A DNA stretch of 64,000 nt from Synergistales bacterium (lineage in GTDB: Bacteria > Synergistota > Synergistia > Synergistales > Aminithiophilaceae). The notes beneath the pieces were generated by a model that was not told where the DNA came from, did not search any database, and worked only from the letters and a program-made list of their open reading frames with translations. The position numbers and the translations under genes were made by a program. The stretch's first letter is position 1, and each line of letters begins with the position of its first letter. Of this stretch, positions 18,679 to 27,574 are shown in pieces. The stretch spans positions 62,001-126,000 of the forward strand of contig JAHDQY010000001.1 in assembly GCA_018433595.1 (NCBI GenBank), given 5' to 3'.

Positions 18679-19695
18679 ATGAGTCTTCGTAACAGCTCAC
18701 AGTACTACCATGCCGTGTTAAAGAGGATTCCTCCTCGGGCGACGCCGCCCTTTGAGGATCCGGACATGCAGAAGCGTGTCTGGGGACGGCGCTGGGGGGT
18801 CCGTAATGACGTGGGGACCTTGAGAACCCTTCTGCTTCATCGTCCCGGTGAGGAGATCAACGTCATGACCGCCGACCGGTATGATCCCGAACTGGAGGCC
18901 CTCATCGACGATGACGAACAGTGGTATTTCCGCTCTGACCAAGCTCCTGATCTGGAGCGGATGCAGGAGGAGTTCGACGGACTCGTGACGATTCTCGAGA
19001 GGGAAGGAGTCGAAATCGTCTGGGCCGAGGGCGGATCTCGCGATCCTAACGCCGTCTTTGTCCGCGACAACGGCCTCATCATCGACGGCGGTGCCATCCT
19101 GGGCCGGATGGGTCCCGTAGGACGAGACTACGGTACAGGTCGGCGGGGAGAGGAGCTCTACGTCTACCGCAAACTGGCCGAGATCGGCATGCCCGTGCTG
19201 CACACCATCCACGGTGATGGACTTCTCGAAGGAGGGAGCTTCTGTTTTCTCGACGAGAAGACGGCCGTTGTTGGTCTCAGTTTCCGTAGCAACCGCTCCG
19301 GCGTGGCTCAGCTACGGTCGGTTCTGGAAACGCAGAGCAGGCGTCTCATTGAGGTCGATCTGCCCGGTTACGCCATGCACCTCGACGGTGGCATCGTCAT
19401 GGTCGATCACGACAAGGCGACCGTCAACGTCGAGCGTCTGCCCTACTGGTTCCTCGAGACCCTTGCGGAGCTTGGCATTGAGGCCATCCCTATCGACTAC
19501 CGCGACGGCACGTTGGCTATCAACTGCCTTACCCTGGCTCCAGGGCGGGTCATCATGGATGCCGGCTGTCCCTACACGGCCGAGAGGCTGTCCCGTCGCG
19601 GCGTCGACGTGACGCCGACGCCCTGGGCGGAGATCTCCAAGCACGGCGGCGGCCTTCACTGCGCCACGTTGCCCTTAGTTCGCGACGACGATTGA
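18679..19695 (+). CDS. Guanidino-group-modifying enzyme (arginine deiminase/DDAH/amidinotransferase fold), paralog 1
   Basis: The 338-aa protein contains TLRTLLLHRPGEEINVMTAD, GSRDPNAVFVRDNGLIIDGG (substrate Asp), YAMHLDGGIVMVD (catalytic His) and a C-terminal HGGGLHCATLPLVRD (nucleophilic Cys). These are the catalytic features of arginine deiminase and dimethylarginine dimethylaminohydrolase relatives. It likely hydrolyses arginine, a methylated arginine, agmatine or another guanidine to a ureido compound. ATG 18679 has CAGGAGGATG upstream; an earlier in-frame Met lacks a site. It heads an operon with an amino-acid importer and a second, divergent paralog. Confidence 0.88.
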   Translation: MSLRNSSQYYHAVLKRIPPRATPPFEDPDMQKRVWGRRWGVRNDVGTLRTLLLHRPGEEINVMTADRYDPELEALIDDDEQWYFRSDQAPDLERMQEEFDGLVTILEREGVEIVWAEGGSRDPNAVFVRDNGLIIDGGAILGRMGPVGRDYGTGRRGEELYVYRKLAEIGMPVLHTIHGDGLLEGGSFCFLDEKTAVVGLSFRSNRSGVAQLRSVLETQSRRLIEVDLPGYAMHLDGGIVMVDHDKATVNVERLPYWFLETLAELGIEAIPIDYRDGTLAINCLTLAPGRVIMDAGCPYTAERLSRRGVDVTPTPWAEISKHGGGLHCATLPLVRDDD

Positions 19696-19826
19696 AGGGG
19701 CCGGAGGAGCCCTGAAGAGAGGATGTGAGGCCTGCCGTAATCATATGGAAAACGAGATCGGCGCCCTTGCGATTCCAGGAGGGCGAGGGAAGCAGCGAGA
19801 GATCGGTTCAAGCGGGAGGTGCAGTC

Positions 19827-20636
19827 ATGAAGAGAAAGGGATTCGCTCTGTTGGCGATCGCGATGGTATTGCTCCTCATTGCCGGTGCGGCCATGGCGGC
19901 GACTCCGTCGACGATCGACAAAGTGCTGAAGGCCAAAAAGATCGTCATCGGCACGGCGCCCGGTTATCTCCCCTTTGAAATGCTCGATAAAGAGAGCAAT
20001 TTCATCGGCTATGACATCGACCTCGGGCGGGCCATCGCCAAGGCTCTAGGCGTTGATATCGAGTTCCGCCAGTTCGAGTTCTCCGGGCTCATCCCGGCCC
20101 TCCAGACCGGTGAAATCGACATGCTCATCGCTGGCATGACGATCCGCGGCGACCGGGCTCTGGCCGTGAGCTTTCCCGATCCCTACTACGCCACCGGCCA
20201 GGTGATCATGGTTCCAGCCTCGGACACGACGACCCGTTCTTGGCAGGATCTGGACAGATCTGACAAAAAAATAGCCCTCTCTCAAGGGACGACGGGAGCT
20301 CTTCTGGCGAAAGCTCTTTTCAAGGAAGCCCAGATCCTCGACTTCCCAACCTTCCCCGAGGCCGCTGCGGCCCTCGTCCAGGGTGCCGCTGACGGCATCG
20401 TCTACGACGAGCCGGGCATCAGGATGTACGAGACGATGCACAAGGACGCCGTCCGCGGCATCTACGATCTGATCAGCAAGGAAAACCTCGGCGTCGGCGT
20501 CCGTCTCAACGACTTCGCCATGATCCAGTGGGTCAACTCCTTCCTCCAGCACTACATCGGCAGCCCCGACGAGCTGGCCTCGCGGGCCAAGTGGTTCGAG
20601 TCGTCGGAGTGGATGGACGACATGGCCCAGCAGTAA
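19827..20636 (+). CDS. Polar amino acid ABC transporter substrate-binding protein
   Basis: The 269-aa periplasmic type II binding protein has a signal peptide (FALLAIAMVLLLIAGAAMAA), then KKIVIGTAPGYLPFEMLDKE and FIGYDIDLGRAIAKALGVDI, with IDMLIAGMTIRGDRALAVSF. These are SBP family 3 hallmarks (arginine, glutamine, lysine, cystine). ATG 19827 follows GGGAGG. The two deiminase-fold enzymes in the operon make a guanidino amino acid the likely ligand. Confidence 0.92.
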   Translation: MKRKGFALLAIAMVLLLIAGAAMAATPSTIDKVLKAKKIVIGTAPGYLPFEMLDKESNFIGYDIDLGRAIAKALGVDIEFRQFEFSGLIPALQTGEIDMLIAGMTIRGDRALAVSFPDPYYATGQVIMVPASDTTTRSWQDLDRSDKKIALSQGTTGALLAKALFKEAQILDFPTFPEAAAALVQGAADGIVYDEPGIRMYETMHKDAVRGIYDLISKENLGVGVRLNDFAMIQWVNSFLQHYIGSPDELASRAKWFESSEWMDDMAQQ

Positions 20637-20652
20637 GGCCTGTGCCCACGCT

Positions 20653-20678
20653 GTCCCGGGGCCGCAAGGCCTCGGGAC
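20653..20678 (+). other. Intercistronic hairpin between binding protein and permease genes
   Basis: Eleven-base-pair stem (arm GTCCCGGGGCC, one G-U pair) with a GCAA tetraloop and no T-run. This is the usual position for a hairpin that stabilises the upstream binding-protein mRNA or partly attenuates transporter expression. Confidence 0.6.
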
Positions 20679-20706
20679 GACCCTTCACCGTTAAGGAGGG
20701 GGTTTT

Positions 20707-21360
20707 TTGTATATCATGAACTGGGGCGTCATTGCCCAGAATCTTCCCCTTTTCCTTCGGGGTGCCCTGCTGACGCTGAAAATATCCCTGCTCGCCCTGG
20801 TCCTGAGCATTCCCATCGGCGCCTTCGCCGGTCTCTGTCGGGTCTCGCGGAACCGCGTCATCTCCTTTCTGGCGGCCTGTTACGTCGAGTTCTTCCGCGG
20901 CGTGCCCCTTTTGGTTCTTCTCATGTGGATCTTCTTCGTTCTCGGCCGCATTCTCCGCCTCGGTTCCTACTGGTCGGCCATCGCCGGTCTGGCCATCTTT
21001 TCCGGTGCCTTCGTCGCTGAAATCGTCCGGGCCGGGATAGAAGCCATACCCAAAGGACAGATGGAGGCGGCCCGCTCGTCGGGGATGACTTACGTCCAGG
21101 CCATGAAGCTCGTCGTCCTTCCCCAGGCGCTTCGCAAGGTCCTTCCCCCCCTGGCGTCGCAGTTTATCATCCTCATCAAGGATTCATCCCTCGTTTCGGT
21201 CATCTCCGTCGTCGACCTCACTCTGATCGGCAAGAACCTTGTGGCGACGACCTTCCGTTCCATCGAGGTCTGGAGCTTCATCGCCGTCATCTATTTCTGT
21301 ATGACCTTCAGCCTCTCCAAATTCATCGCCTTTTTCGAAAGGCAGAGCGTTCGGGAGTGA
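20707..21360 (+). CDS. Polar amino acid ABC transporter permease
   Basis: The 217-aa permease (HisM/GlnP type) has FLRGALLTLKISLLALVLSI, EFFRGVPLLVLLMWIFFVLG and the EAA loop region EAIPKGQMEAARSSGMTYVQ with VVLPQALRKVLPPLASQFI. AAGGAGGGG precedes a TTG at 20707 (about 6 nt) better than the ATG at 20716, so the TTG start is favoured. It is expected to form a homodimer since only one permease gene is present. Confidence 0.93.
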   Translation: MYIMNWGVIAQNLPLFLRGALLTLKISLLALVLSIPIGAFAGLCRVSRNRVISFLAACYVEFFRGVPLLVLLMWIFFVLGRILRLGSYWSAIAGLAIFSGAFVAEIVRAGIEAIPKGQMEAARSSGMTYVQAMKLVVLPQALRKVLPPLASQFIILIKDSSLVSVISVVDLTLIGKNLVATTFRSIEVWSFIAVIYFCMTFSLSKFIAFFERQSVRE

Positions 21361-21374
21361 AGGAGGAGATGACG

Positions 21375-22115
21375 ATGGCAGAGGTGGCGATTTCAATCAG
21401 AAACGTTTCCAAGAGTTTCGGTTCCCTCCGGGTCCTCAAGGAAATTTCCTTCGACATCCCCAAATCCCAGGTCTTTGCCTTCATCGGTCCCAGCGGAGCT
21501 GGAAAGAGCACCCTCGTGAGGGCCCTCAACGGCCTGGAGGGGATCGATGCGGGAGAGATTCTCGTCGAGGGCGTCTCCGTCCACGACCGCAGAACCGACA
21601 TCAACCGCCTGAGGACCAACATCGGCTTCGTCTCCCAGTCCTTCAACCTCTACCCCCATCTGGATGTGCTGGGCAACGTGACCCTTGCTCCCGTTCATGT
21701 CAAGAGACAGGGTCAGGAGGAGGCCCGCGAGAGGGCACTGGCCATTCTCGGTTCCCTCGGGCTGGCCGACAAGGCCCGTTCTTTCCCTCAGCAGCTCTCG
21801 GGAGGGCAGCAGCAGCGGGTGGCCATCGCCAGGGCCATGGCCATGGATCCTCACATGATCCTCTTCGACGAGCCGACGTCGGCCCTGGATCCGGAGCTGA
21901 TCAAGGAGGTTCTCGACGCTATCCGCCAGCTGGCGTCGACGGGCATGACCATGGTCGTCGTCACCCACGAGATGAGCTTCGCCCGTGAAATCTGTGAGCG
22001 GATCGTGTTCATGAATCAGGGGTCGGTGCTGGAGATCACGCCGCCCCAGGAATTCTTTTCCAACCCCAAGACGGAGCGGGCCCGGGAGTTTCTGGGCAAG
22101 ATTCTCCATCACTGA
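21375..22115 (+). CDS. Polar amino acid ABC transporter ATP-binding protein
   Basis: The 246-aa ATPase (GlnQ/HisP type) has Walker A GPSGAGKSTLVRALNG, Q-loop FVSQSFNLYPHLDVLGNVTL, signature QLSGGQQQRVAIARAMAMD, Walker B ILFDEPTSALDPELI and VVVTHEMSFAREIC. The ATG at 21375 sits 8 nt after AAGGAGG; two earlier in-frame starts overlap the site itself. It completes the importer with the preceding two genes. Confidence 0.94.
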   Translation: MAEVAISIRNVSKSFGSLRVLKEISFDIPKSQVFAFIGPSGAGKSTLVRALNGLEGIDAGEILVEGVSVHDRRTDINRLRTNIGFVSQSFNLYPHLDVLGNVTLAPVHVKRQGQEEARERALAILGSLGLADKARSFPQQLSGGQQQRVAIARAMAMDPHMILFDEPTSALDPELIKEVLDAIRQLASTGMTMVVVTHEMSFAREICERIVFMNQGSVLEITPPQEFFSNPKTERAREFLGKILHH

Positions 22116-22133
22116 CGGAAGGAGGCGGCAGCC

Positions 22134-22691
22134 CTGTCCGAGATCGGCCGGAACTTGAGAAGAATCAGGCAGGACAAGGAGCTCTCTCTTTCTCAGCTTT
22201 CGGAGATGGCTTCCATTTCAGCGGCTCAGCTTTCCAAGCTCGAAAACGATAAGGTTGAGCCCAGCGTGGCGACGCTGCGTAAGCTGGCCGACGCCCTTGG
22301 GGTCTCTCTGGCCGCCCTCGTGGCCGAGGAGGCTCCACCCCGACTCAACCCGGTCCTGGCTGGCGAGGGTTACACCTTCCGGCGGAGCACCGGCGGCAGG
22401 GAGCCTATCGTCGAGGTTTTTCTCCACATGTCCAGGGAGGCGCGGATGCAGCCCGAAATCATCACTTTTCCGCCGGGAGCGGAAAGCGGACGGGCTCTCA
22501 GCCACGACGGCGAGGAATTCTTCTTCGTCCTGGAGGGGCGGGTCCGCTTCTTCTACGGTCACCAGCCTCCTGTCGATCTCAGCGAGGGCGACTTCATCTA
22601 TTTCGATAACACCGTGCCCCACCGTTACGAAAATCTCGATGGCCGGAAGCGAGCCAGGCTGCTCGTCTGCTGTTCGCCGCCCGTCTTCTAG
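22134..22691 (+). CDS. XRE-family HTH regulator with C-terminal cupin domain
   Basis: The 185-aa regulator has an N-terminal HTH (NLRRIRQDKELSLSQLSEMA, SISAAQLSKLENDKVEPSVA) and a C-terminal cupin (ALSHDGEEFFFVLEGRVRFF, LSEGDFIYFDNTVPHRYENL). No ATG, GTG or early TTG fits: the GGAAGGAGG site (22117-22125) is 8 nt from a CTG at 22134, which would give MSEIGRNLRRIRQ, the typical N-terminus of this family. The alternative TTG at 22155 would drop seven family-typical residues. It probably senses the operon's substrate and controls the 18.5-kb promoter. Confidence 0.88.
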   Translation: MSEIGRNLRRIRQDKELSLSQLSEMASISAAQLSKLENDKVEPSVATLRKLADALGVSLAALVAEEAPPRLNPVLAGEGYTFRRSTGGREPIVEVFLHMSREARMQPEIITFPPGAESGRALSHDGEEFFFVLEGRVRFFYGHQPPVDLSEGDFIYFDNTVPHRYENLDGRKRARLLVCCSPPVF

Positions 22692-22839
22692 GGGGCCTTT
22701 GACAAAGCGGAAAAAGCGACAGAGGAGGTCTTCTCCGATGGCCGGCCCAGAGCTTGCGTCCCGGGAATGGGTTGCCGCGGGAAAGCCCTGCTCAATCGGG
22801 GCCCGGTGCCCCTGATTTGCCGGAAGGTGAGGGAATAGG

Positions 22840-23787
22840 ATGGAACAGGTGACGATTCGAGGAGAGCGCTGGTTCCCCAGCGAGAAGAGCTTTGCCGACG
22901 AGATGGCCTCCTGTTGGGGTGACTGGTACTGCGATTCCGAGGTGGGGGTTTTGAGAACTGTCCTCATGCATCGCCCGGGACCGGAGATCGACGCCGTCAC
23001 CGATCCGTCAGTGGTCCGCTTCAAGGCTCTCATGGATCCCGAAAAAGCCCGGGCCCAACATGATGCCCTGGCCGAGGTCTACCGTAGTCACGGTGTGGAG
23101 GTTCACTACGTTGAGGGGGGGCGCCTGGACCGCCCCAACGCCCTCTTCATGCGTGATCAGGTGCTCATGACGCCAGAAGGGGCCATTGTCTGCCGCCCCG
23201 CCATGGAGGCCCGCCGCGGCGAGGAGCGCTTCGCCGCCGAAACCCTGGCCCGGCTGGGCGTGCCCATCGTGAAGACCATCTCCGGCGAGGGCGTCTTCGA
23301 AGGGGCCTGTCTGCTCTGGCTCGACAGGGAGACGGTCATCGTCGGCACAGGGTCCCGGGCCAACGCTTCAGGCGTCGCCCAGGTGGAACGGGAGCTGCGC
23401 GACCAGGGCGTGACGACCTTCCTCCCCTTCCAGATCCCCTACGGACATGCCCACCTCGACGGCATCATGAACGTGGCCGACAGGAAGACGGTCATGGTCT
23501 TTCCCTGGCAGGTCCCCTACGACGTCTGCAAACCCTTGCTTGACCGGGGTTTCACTCTCGTCGAGAATCCCTATGTTGAAGAGGTGAAGGTTTCCTTCGG
23601 CATCAATTTCGTTGCCCTCGCTCCGGGCAAGATCGTCATGCCCGCCGGCAACCCGCGGACCCGGGAGCTGCTGGAAGGAGCGGGAGTCACCTGCATCGAG
23701 GTGGACCTGTCGGAGATCATCAAAGGCTGGGGGGCTGTTCACTGCATGACGGCCTTCCTCCGTCGAGACCCCGTTCACCTCTCCTGA
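22840..23787 (+). CDS. Guanidino-group-modifying enzyme (arginine deiminase/DDAH/amidinotransferase fold), paralog 2
   Basis: The 315-aa protein shows VLRTVLMHRPGPEIDAVTDP, RLDRPNALFMRDQVLMTPEG, GHAHLDGIMNVADRKTVMV (catalytic His) and KGWGAVHCMTAFLRRDP (nucleophilic Cys). It is clearly homologous to paralog 1 (same order of motifs) but divergent, so the two probably act on different guanidines or in sequence. It ends the operon, before a terminator identical to the one upstream of the operon. ATG 22840 has a weak GAAGGTGAGG site. Confidence 0.87.
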   Translation: MEQVTIRGERWFPSEKSFADEMASCWGDWYCDSEVGVLRTVLMHRPGPEIDAVTDPSVVRFKALMDPEKARAQHDALAEVYRSHGVEVHYVEGGRLDRPNALFMRDQVLMTPEGAIVCRPAMEARRGEERFAAETLARLGVPIVKTISGEGVFEGACLLWLDRETVIVGTGSRANASGVAQVERELRDQGVTTFLPFQIPYGHAHLDGIMNVADRKTVMVFPWQVPYDVCKPLLDRGFTLVENPYVEEVKVSFGINFVALAPGKIVMPAGNPRTRELLEGAGVTCIEVDLSEIIKGWGAVHCMTAFLRRDPVHLS

Positions 23788-23830
23788 GTGGGCTTTCTCT
23801 GACCCAGAAATTCCTGGGGAGAAGAAGGCG

Positions 23831-23860
23831 AAAGGGGGCGGCCTTGAGGCCGCCCCCTTT
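23831..23860. terminator. Bidirectional hairpin terminator, copy 2 of an identical pair
   Basis: Identical 30 nt to 18403-18432. It lies between convergent genes (paralog 2 stop at 23787; AddA-like stop at 23870). Arms end in AAA/TTT so it can act in both directions. Confidence 0.85.
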
Positions 23861-23869
23861 CCATGGGCT

Positions 23870-26800
23870 TCAATCGCGGGTCTTCCGCCCCGGGCAGCCC
23901 TCCCGCCAGGGGCAGATGGGGCAGCGGTCGGCCCGGGCCGGGAAGGGGCCCGTCACGGCACGGCGGGCGAAGTCCCGGACGGCTTGCTCGGTGGCCTTCG
24001 CGTCGGCGGCGTCGAAGAGCCGCTCCTTCCCGTCGAGTCCGATCAGCCCCGGCTGGGCTTCCTTGCCTTCCAGGAGGCCCAGTGCCAGGCCGTAGAAGGC
24101 GAGCTGTCTTTCATAGAGGAGATCGCCCGCCTCGGAAGGCGCCCCCGTCTTGAAGTCCCTGAGCCGGAGGGTCCCGTCGTCCCAGAAGAGGTCGATGGCT
24201 CCCCGCAGCGAGGGGCCTCCCTCAAGGCTCACCCGGAAGGGGTGCTCCCGCTTCAGCCGCCCCTCCCTCAGGAGGGATGCCAGGTTGCGGCAGAGGCCGG
24301 TCGACGCGAAGGTCTCAAGCCTCTCTTTGATGCCGCGTCGGACGGTCTCGTCCCGCCAGAGGGGGCGCAGCTCCCTCGGCATGTCGCCTTCGAGCCTCTT
24401 TGCCGCCTCCGATTCCGGAGGCGGAAGGGCGTCGGCGAGTCCCTCGGGCGTCAGATCCCAGACCCGCCCCAGGAGATGGTGGACGAGGCTGCCGAAGACG
24501 GCGGCCCCCCAGGGGAGACGTCCCGGCCCGGGGTGTCCCTGAGGCCAGGGGGATTCTCGACGGGGCTCGTCGTCGTCGGCGAGGCTCTCGCTGTCCCATT
24601 CGAGGGGCATCTCCAGCCGGTAGCGGAGGCGGTAGGCGTAGGGGCAGAAGCCGTAGAGGGCGAAGGCCGAAGCCCCCGTCCATTCCAGGTGAGGCTCGCC
24701 CTGGGGCGGCGTCGTTCCCCGAAGCCGCGGTCTCCCTTCCCGCCGGGGGCGGACGGTCTCTCCCGCCAGCCAGGCCTCACGGGGGAGGGAGTGCTCCCGA
24801 AGGGCCGCGTAGAGCCCCTCCGGGGAGGGGTCGCCCCGCTCCGCCGCCAGCCAGGAGGCGACGTCGGCGAGCCAGCTGCCCCTCGGAAGATCGGGCGTCT
24901 TCCCGTCCGATTTCCGTGGCGGAAGGAGACCGCAGAGGATGAGCGACTCCCTGGCCCTCGTGGCGGCCACGTAGAAGAGGCGGCGGTTCTCCTCGACGAG
25001 GTCCTCCCCTTCCAGGGCGTCGTGGAGACTCTTCGACGGGAGGGGGCTTTCGGAATTCCCCTTGGCTTGGGCGATTCCGACGAAGCGCGACGGCGTGAGG
25101 TTCTCGCCGCGTCCCTGGCTCTTCCGCCGCTCCAGGCCCGTCAGGGCGACGATGGGAAATTCCAGCCCCTTGGCGGCGTGGACGGTCATGACGCGGATGA
25201 CGTCCTCCCTCTCGCCCAGGACGGGCGCCTCTTCGAGGGAGCCCTGCTCCTCGGCGCCCCGGGCCATGTAGTCAGCGCAGCCCCGTAGGGAGCGCCCCCG
25301 GGCGGTTTCGTACTCCCGGGCCCGGTCGACGGCCCTCCTGAGGTTGGCCAGGGCCCGCCGCCGCTGGTAGGGGGCGAGCATCATGAAGGGGGCCGCCTGG
25401 GCCGTCAGCTCCTCAAGAAGGCGGGCCGGCCCGAGGACGAGGGCCCGGCGGCGCATCCGTTCCAGCCTTGAGGCCGTCTCGGGCTCTCTCTCGGCCAGGA
25501 GGCGGGCCAAGGGGGCTTTCCGGTCCAGGGCCGCGTCGGTCAGGGCCGTGGCCGTCTCAAGGGAGAGCCCCGAAAAGGGCGAGGCCAGCCAGCCCGCCAG
25601 AGCCAGGTCATCGCCGTCGTCGGCGAGGGCCCTGAGGAGGCAGACGGCGTCGCGGACCTCGCCGCGTGAGAAGAAGGCCTTGCGGCCCAGGAAGACGGCC
25701 GGCAGTCCCCGTTCCCAGCAAAAGACCTCTTCCAGCAGGGCGTAGGCGTTTCGGGTCGGAACGAGAACGGCCATGTCGCGCCAGGTCGCCGGCCTCGCCG
25801 CCGCCGTTTCGCCGTCCCAGAGGGGGCGCCCCTTCATCGCCTCCAGCGTCAGCGCGAGGGCCCGGGCGAGACGCCGCCGGTGGGAGCCGTCGATCTCCTT
25901 CTCGTCGAGACCCTCGGGCGCGTCGCCGTCTTCGGCTTCCATGAGGAGCGTCAGGTGAGGCGTCTCCGTCGTGCCGTCCCGCCTCTCCCACCAAGGGAGA
26001 TCGTCGGGGAAGGCGAGCGCCTCGTAGGGGAGGGGGTTTTTCGCCGTCAGCCCCTCCCGCCAGATGTGGCCGAAAAGACCGTTGACGACGTCCAGGTGGG
26101 CCGACCGGCTGCGGAAGCTCTCCGTCAGGGCCTCGTAGGAGGTCCCCTTCGGAGCGCCGCTCCGGGCCCGGACGATGTAATCGGCGAAGAGATCGGGTTC
26201 GGCGTGGCGGAAGCGGTAGATGGACTGCTTGAGGTCGCCGACGACGAAGAGGGAGCAGTCGCCGGAACGTCTCGCGGCCTCGGCGGCGGCGCTGATGAGT
26301 TCCCCCTGGACGATGTCGGTGTCCTGGAACTCGTCGACGAGGATGGCCTTGAAGGCCGGCGTCCCCTCGGGCCGGAGGCGCAGGATGTCCCGGCCGAGGC
26401 GGATCATGTCGTCGAAGTCGAACAGTCCCCGGCGCCGCTTCTCCTCTCGCCAGAGCGCCCAGAGGAGGCCCGAAAGGGCCAGAAGAAGGGCGCGCCGTCT
26501 CCGGTCCTCGGCGGCCCTTTCGTCGTCTCCGAGGAGGAGGAAGGCCTCCAGCGCGCCGTTGTCGCTCAGGGCGTCCCGTAGATCGACGAGGCGCCGGAAG
26601 CGTCCCTCCGACAGGCTCTCCACGGCGGCCTGGGCCGCCCTGTAGATTTTCGCCCCGGAACTTCCGGCCGCCTCGCGGAGAAAGGCGACGAGCTTCAGGA
26701 CGGCTTCGGCGAGGCCGTCGTCGTCCGGCTCGGTCCAGGAGGCCTTCATCCCGGCGAAGAGAGGTTCGGCCCTGCTCGTCCCCTTTCCGTCGGGGGTGAC

Positions 26801-27574
26801 GGCCTCCATCGCCCCGCTCCACCAGCGGCAGGCCTCCCGCCAGAGGGGGCTGCGGCGTGACCGGTACTGTCTTCGGGCCAGATCGTCGACGGTCCCCATC
26901 TCCTTCTCCGACCGGGGAAGGTCGCCGGGGCCGAGGGCCCGGCTGCCGAAGAGGGCCGCCGTCGAGCGGGCCAGGGCCACGATCTCCTCGGTGCGGCCCG
27001 CCTCCAGCAGCGACCGGATCCCGTCGTCGTCGAGAAGGGCCGCCGTCTGTTCCCATGCCCCGCCGAGCCTCTCGGCGAACCAGTTCCTGTCGAGGCGCTC
27101 CAGCGCCTCGGTGACGGAGCGCCAGAAGGCCTCCTCGTCGGGAGCCGTCGGCAGGCTTGTCCCCGGAGGCAGGCCGAGATGAAGGGCGTTGCGCCGCACC
27201 ACGTCGTAGGCGAAGGAGTGGATCGTCGAGATGGGAGCCTCGGCGAGGCGGGACACCGCCTCGTCGAGACGGTCGGCTTCGGCCTCCTCTCCGAGGCGGC
27301 GCAGCCTGGAGGCCCACCGTGTCAGGGTGCCGCCGATGCGGTCGGCCATCTCCTGGGCCGCCTTTTCGGTGAAGGTCAGGGTGAGGATCTCCGTCACGTC
27401 GATGCCGTGCCGTGCCACGAGCCAGGCGAAGCGGGCCGCCAGGGTCCGCGTCTTGCCCGTTCCCGCCCCGGCGCCGACGACGACGAGGGGGTTCACGGAG
27501 AGGACGGCGCGCCGCTGGCTCTCCCTCAGCCCCTCAAGAAGAAAGAGCGGTTCCCCGATCGTTTCAGGCCTCAT
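23870..27574 (-). CDS. UvrD-type helicase with C-terminal Fe-S nuclease, AddA/RecB-like
   Basis: The 1234-aa DNA repair helicase-nuclease has Walker A GAGAGTGKTRTLAARFAWLV (~31-50), LTLTFTEKAAQEMADRI, Walker B ILVDEFQDTDIVQGELI, GDLKQSIYRFRHAEPDLF, VMTVHAAKGLEFPIVAL and YVAATRARESLILCG. The C-terminus has a PD-(D/E)XK site (GAIDLFWDDGTLRLRDFKTG) and CPICPWREGC (Cys1218, 1221, 1227), with a fourth Cys in YGFCPYAYRLRY, forming a likely 4Fe-4S-stabilised nuclease. It processes double-strand breaks with its neighbour. Its start overlaps the AddB-like stop by 11 nt. AddA of Bacillus lacks the Fe-S cluster, hence 'AddA/RecB-like'. Confidence 0.9.
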   Translation of the reverse strand: MRPETIGEPLFLLEGLRESQRRAVLSVNPLVVVGAGAGTGKTRTLAARFAWLVARHGIDVTEILTLTFTEKAAQEMADRIGGTLTRWASRLRRLGEEAEADRLDEAVSRLAEAPISTIHSFAYDVVRRNALHLGLPPGTSLPTAPDEEAFWRSVTEALERLDRNWFAERLGGAWEQTAALLDDDGIRSLLEAGRTEEIVALARSTAALFGSRALGPGDLPRSEKEMGTVDDLARRQYRSRRSPLWREACRWWSGAMEAVTPDGKGTSRAEPLFAGMKASWTEPDDDGLAEAVLKLVAFLREAAGSSGAKIYRAAQAAVESLSEGRFRRLVDLRDALSDNGALEAFLLLGDDERAAEDRRRRALLLALSGLLWALWREEKRRRGLFDFDDMIRLGRDILRLRPEGTPAFKAILVDEFQDTDIVQGELISAAAEAARRSGDCSLFVVGDLKQSIYRFRHAEPDLFADYIVRARSGAPKGTSYEALTESFRSRSAHLDVVNGLFGHIWREGLTAKNPLPYEALAFPDDLPWWERRDGTTETPHLTLLMEAEDGDAPEGLDEKEIDGSHRRRLARALALTLEAMKGRPLWDGETAAARPATWRDMAVLVPTRNAYALLEEVFCWERGLPAVFLGRKAFFSRGEVRDAVCLLRALADDGDDLALAGWLASPFSGLSLETATALTDAALDRKAPLARLLAEREPETASRLERMRRRALVLGPARLLEELTAQAAPFMMLAPYQRRRALANLRRAVDRAREYETARGRSLRGCADYMARGAEEQGSLEEAPVLGEREDVIRVMTVHAAKGLEFPIVALTGLERRKSQGRGENLTPSRFVGIAQAKGNSESPLPSKSLHDALEGEDLVEENRRLFYVAATRARESLILCGLLPPRKSDGKTPDLPRGSWLADVASWLAAERGDPSPEGLYAALREHSLPREAWLAGETVRPRREGRPRLRGTTPPQGEPHLEWTGASAFALYGFCPYAYRLRYRLEMPLEWDSESLADDDEPRRESPWPQGHPGPGRLPWGAAVFGSLVHHLLGRVWDLTPEGLADALPPPESEAAKRLEGDMPRELRPLWRDETVRRGIKERLETFASTGLCRNLASLLREGRLKREHPFRVSLEGGPSLRGAIDLFWDDGTLRLRDFKTGAPSEAGDLLYERQLAFYGLALGLLEGKEAQPGLIGLDGKERLFDAADAKATEQAVRDFARRAVTGPFPARADRCPICPWREGCPGRKTRD

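Noticed and set aside
18403-23860. Identical hairpins considered as ends of a transposon
   Set aside because: Each is a self-contained palindrome right after a stop codon and works as a terminator; no transposase or target duplication is seen. Kept as a finding about repeated terminators only.
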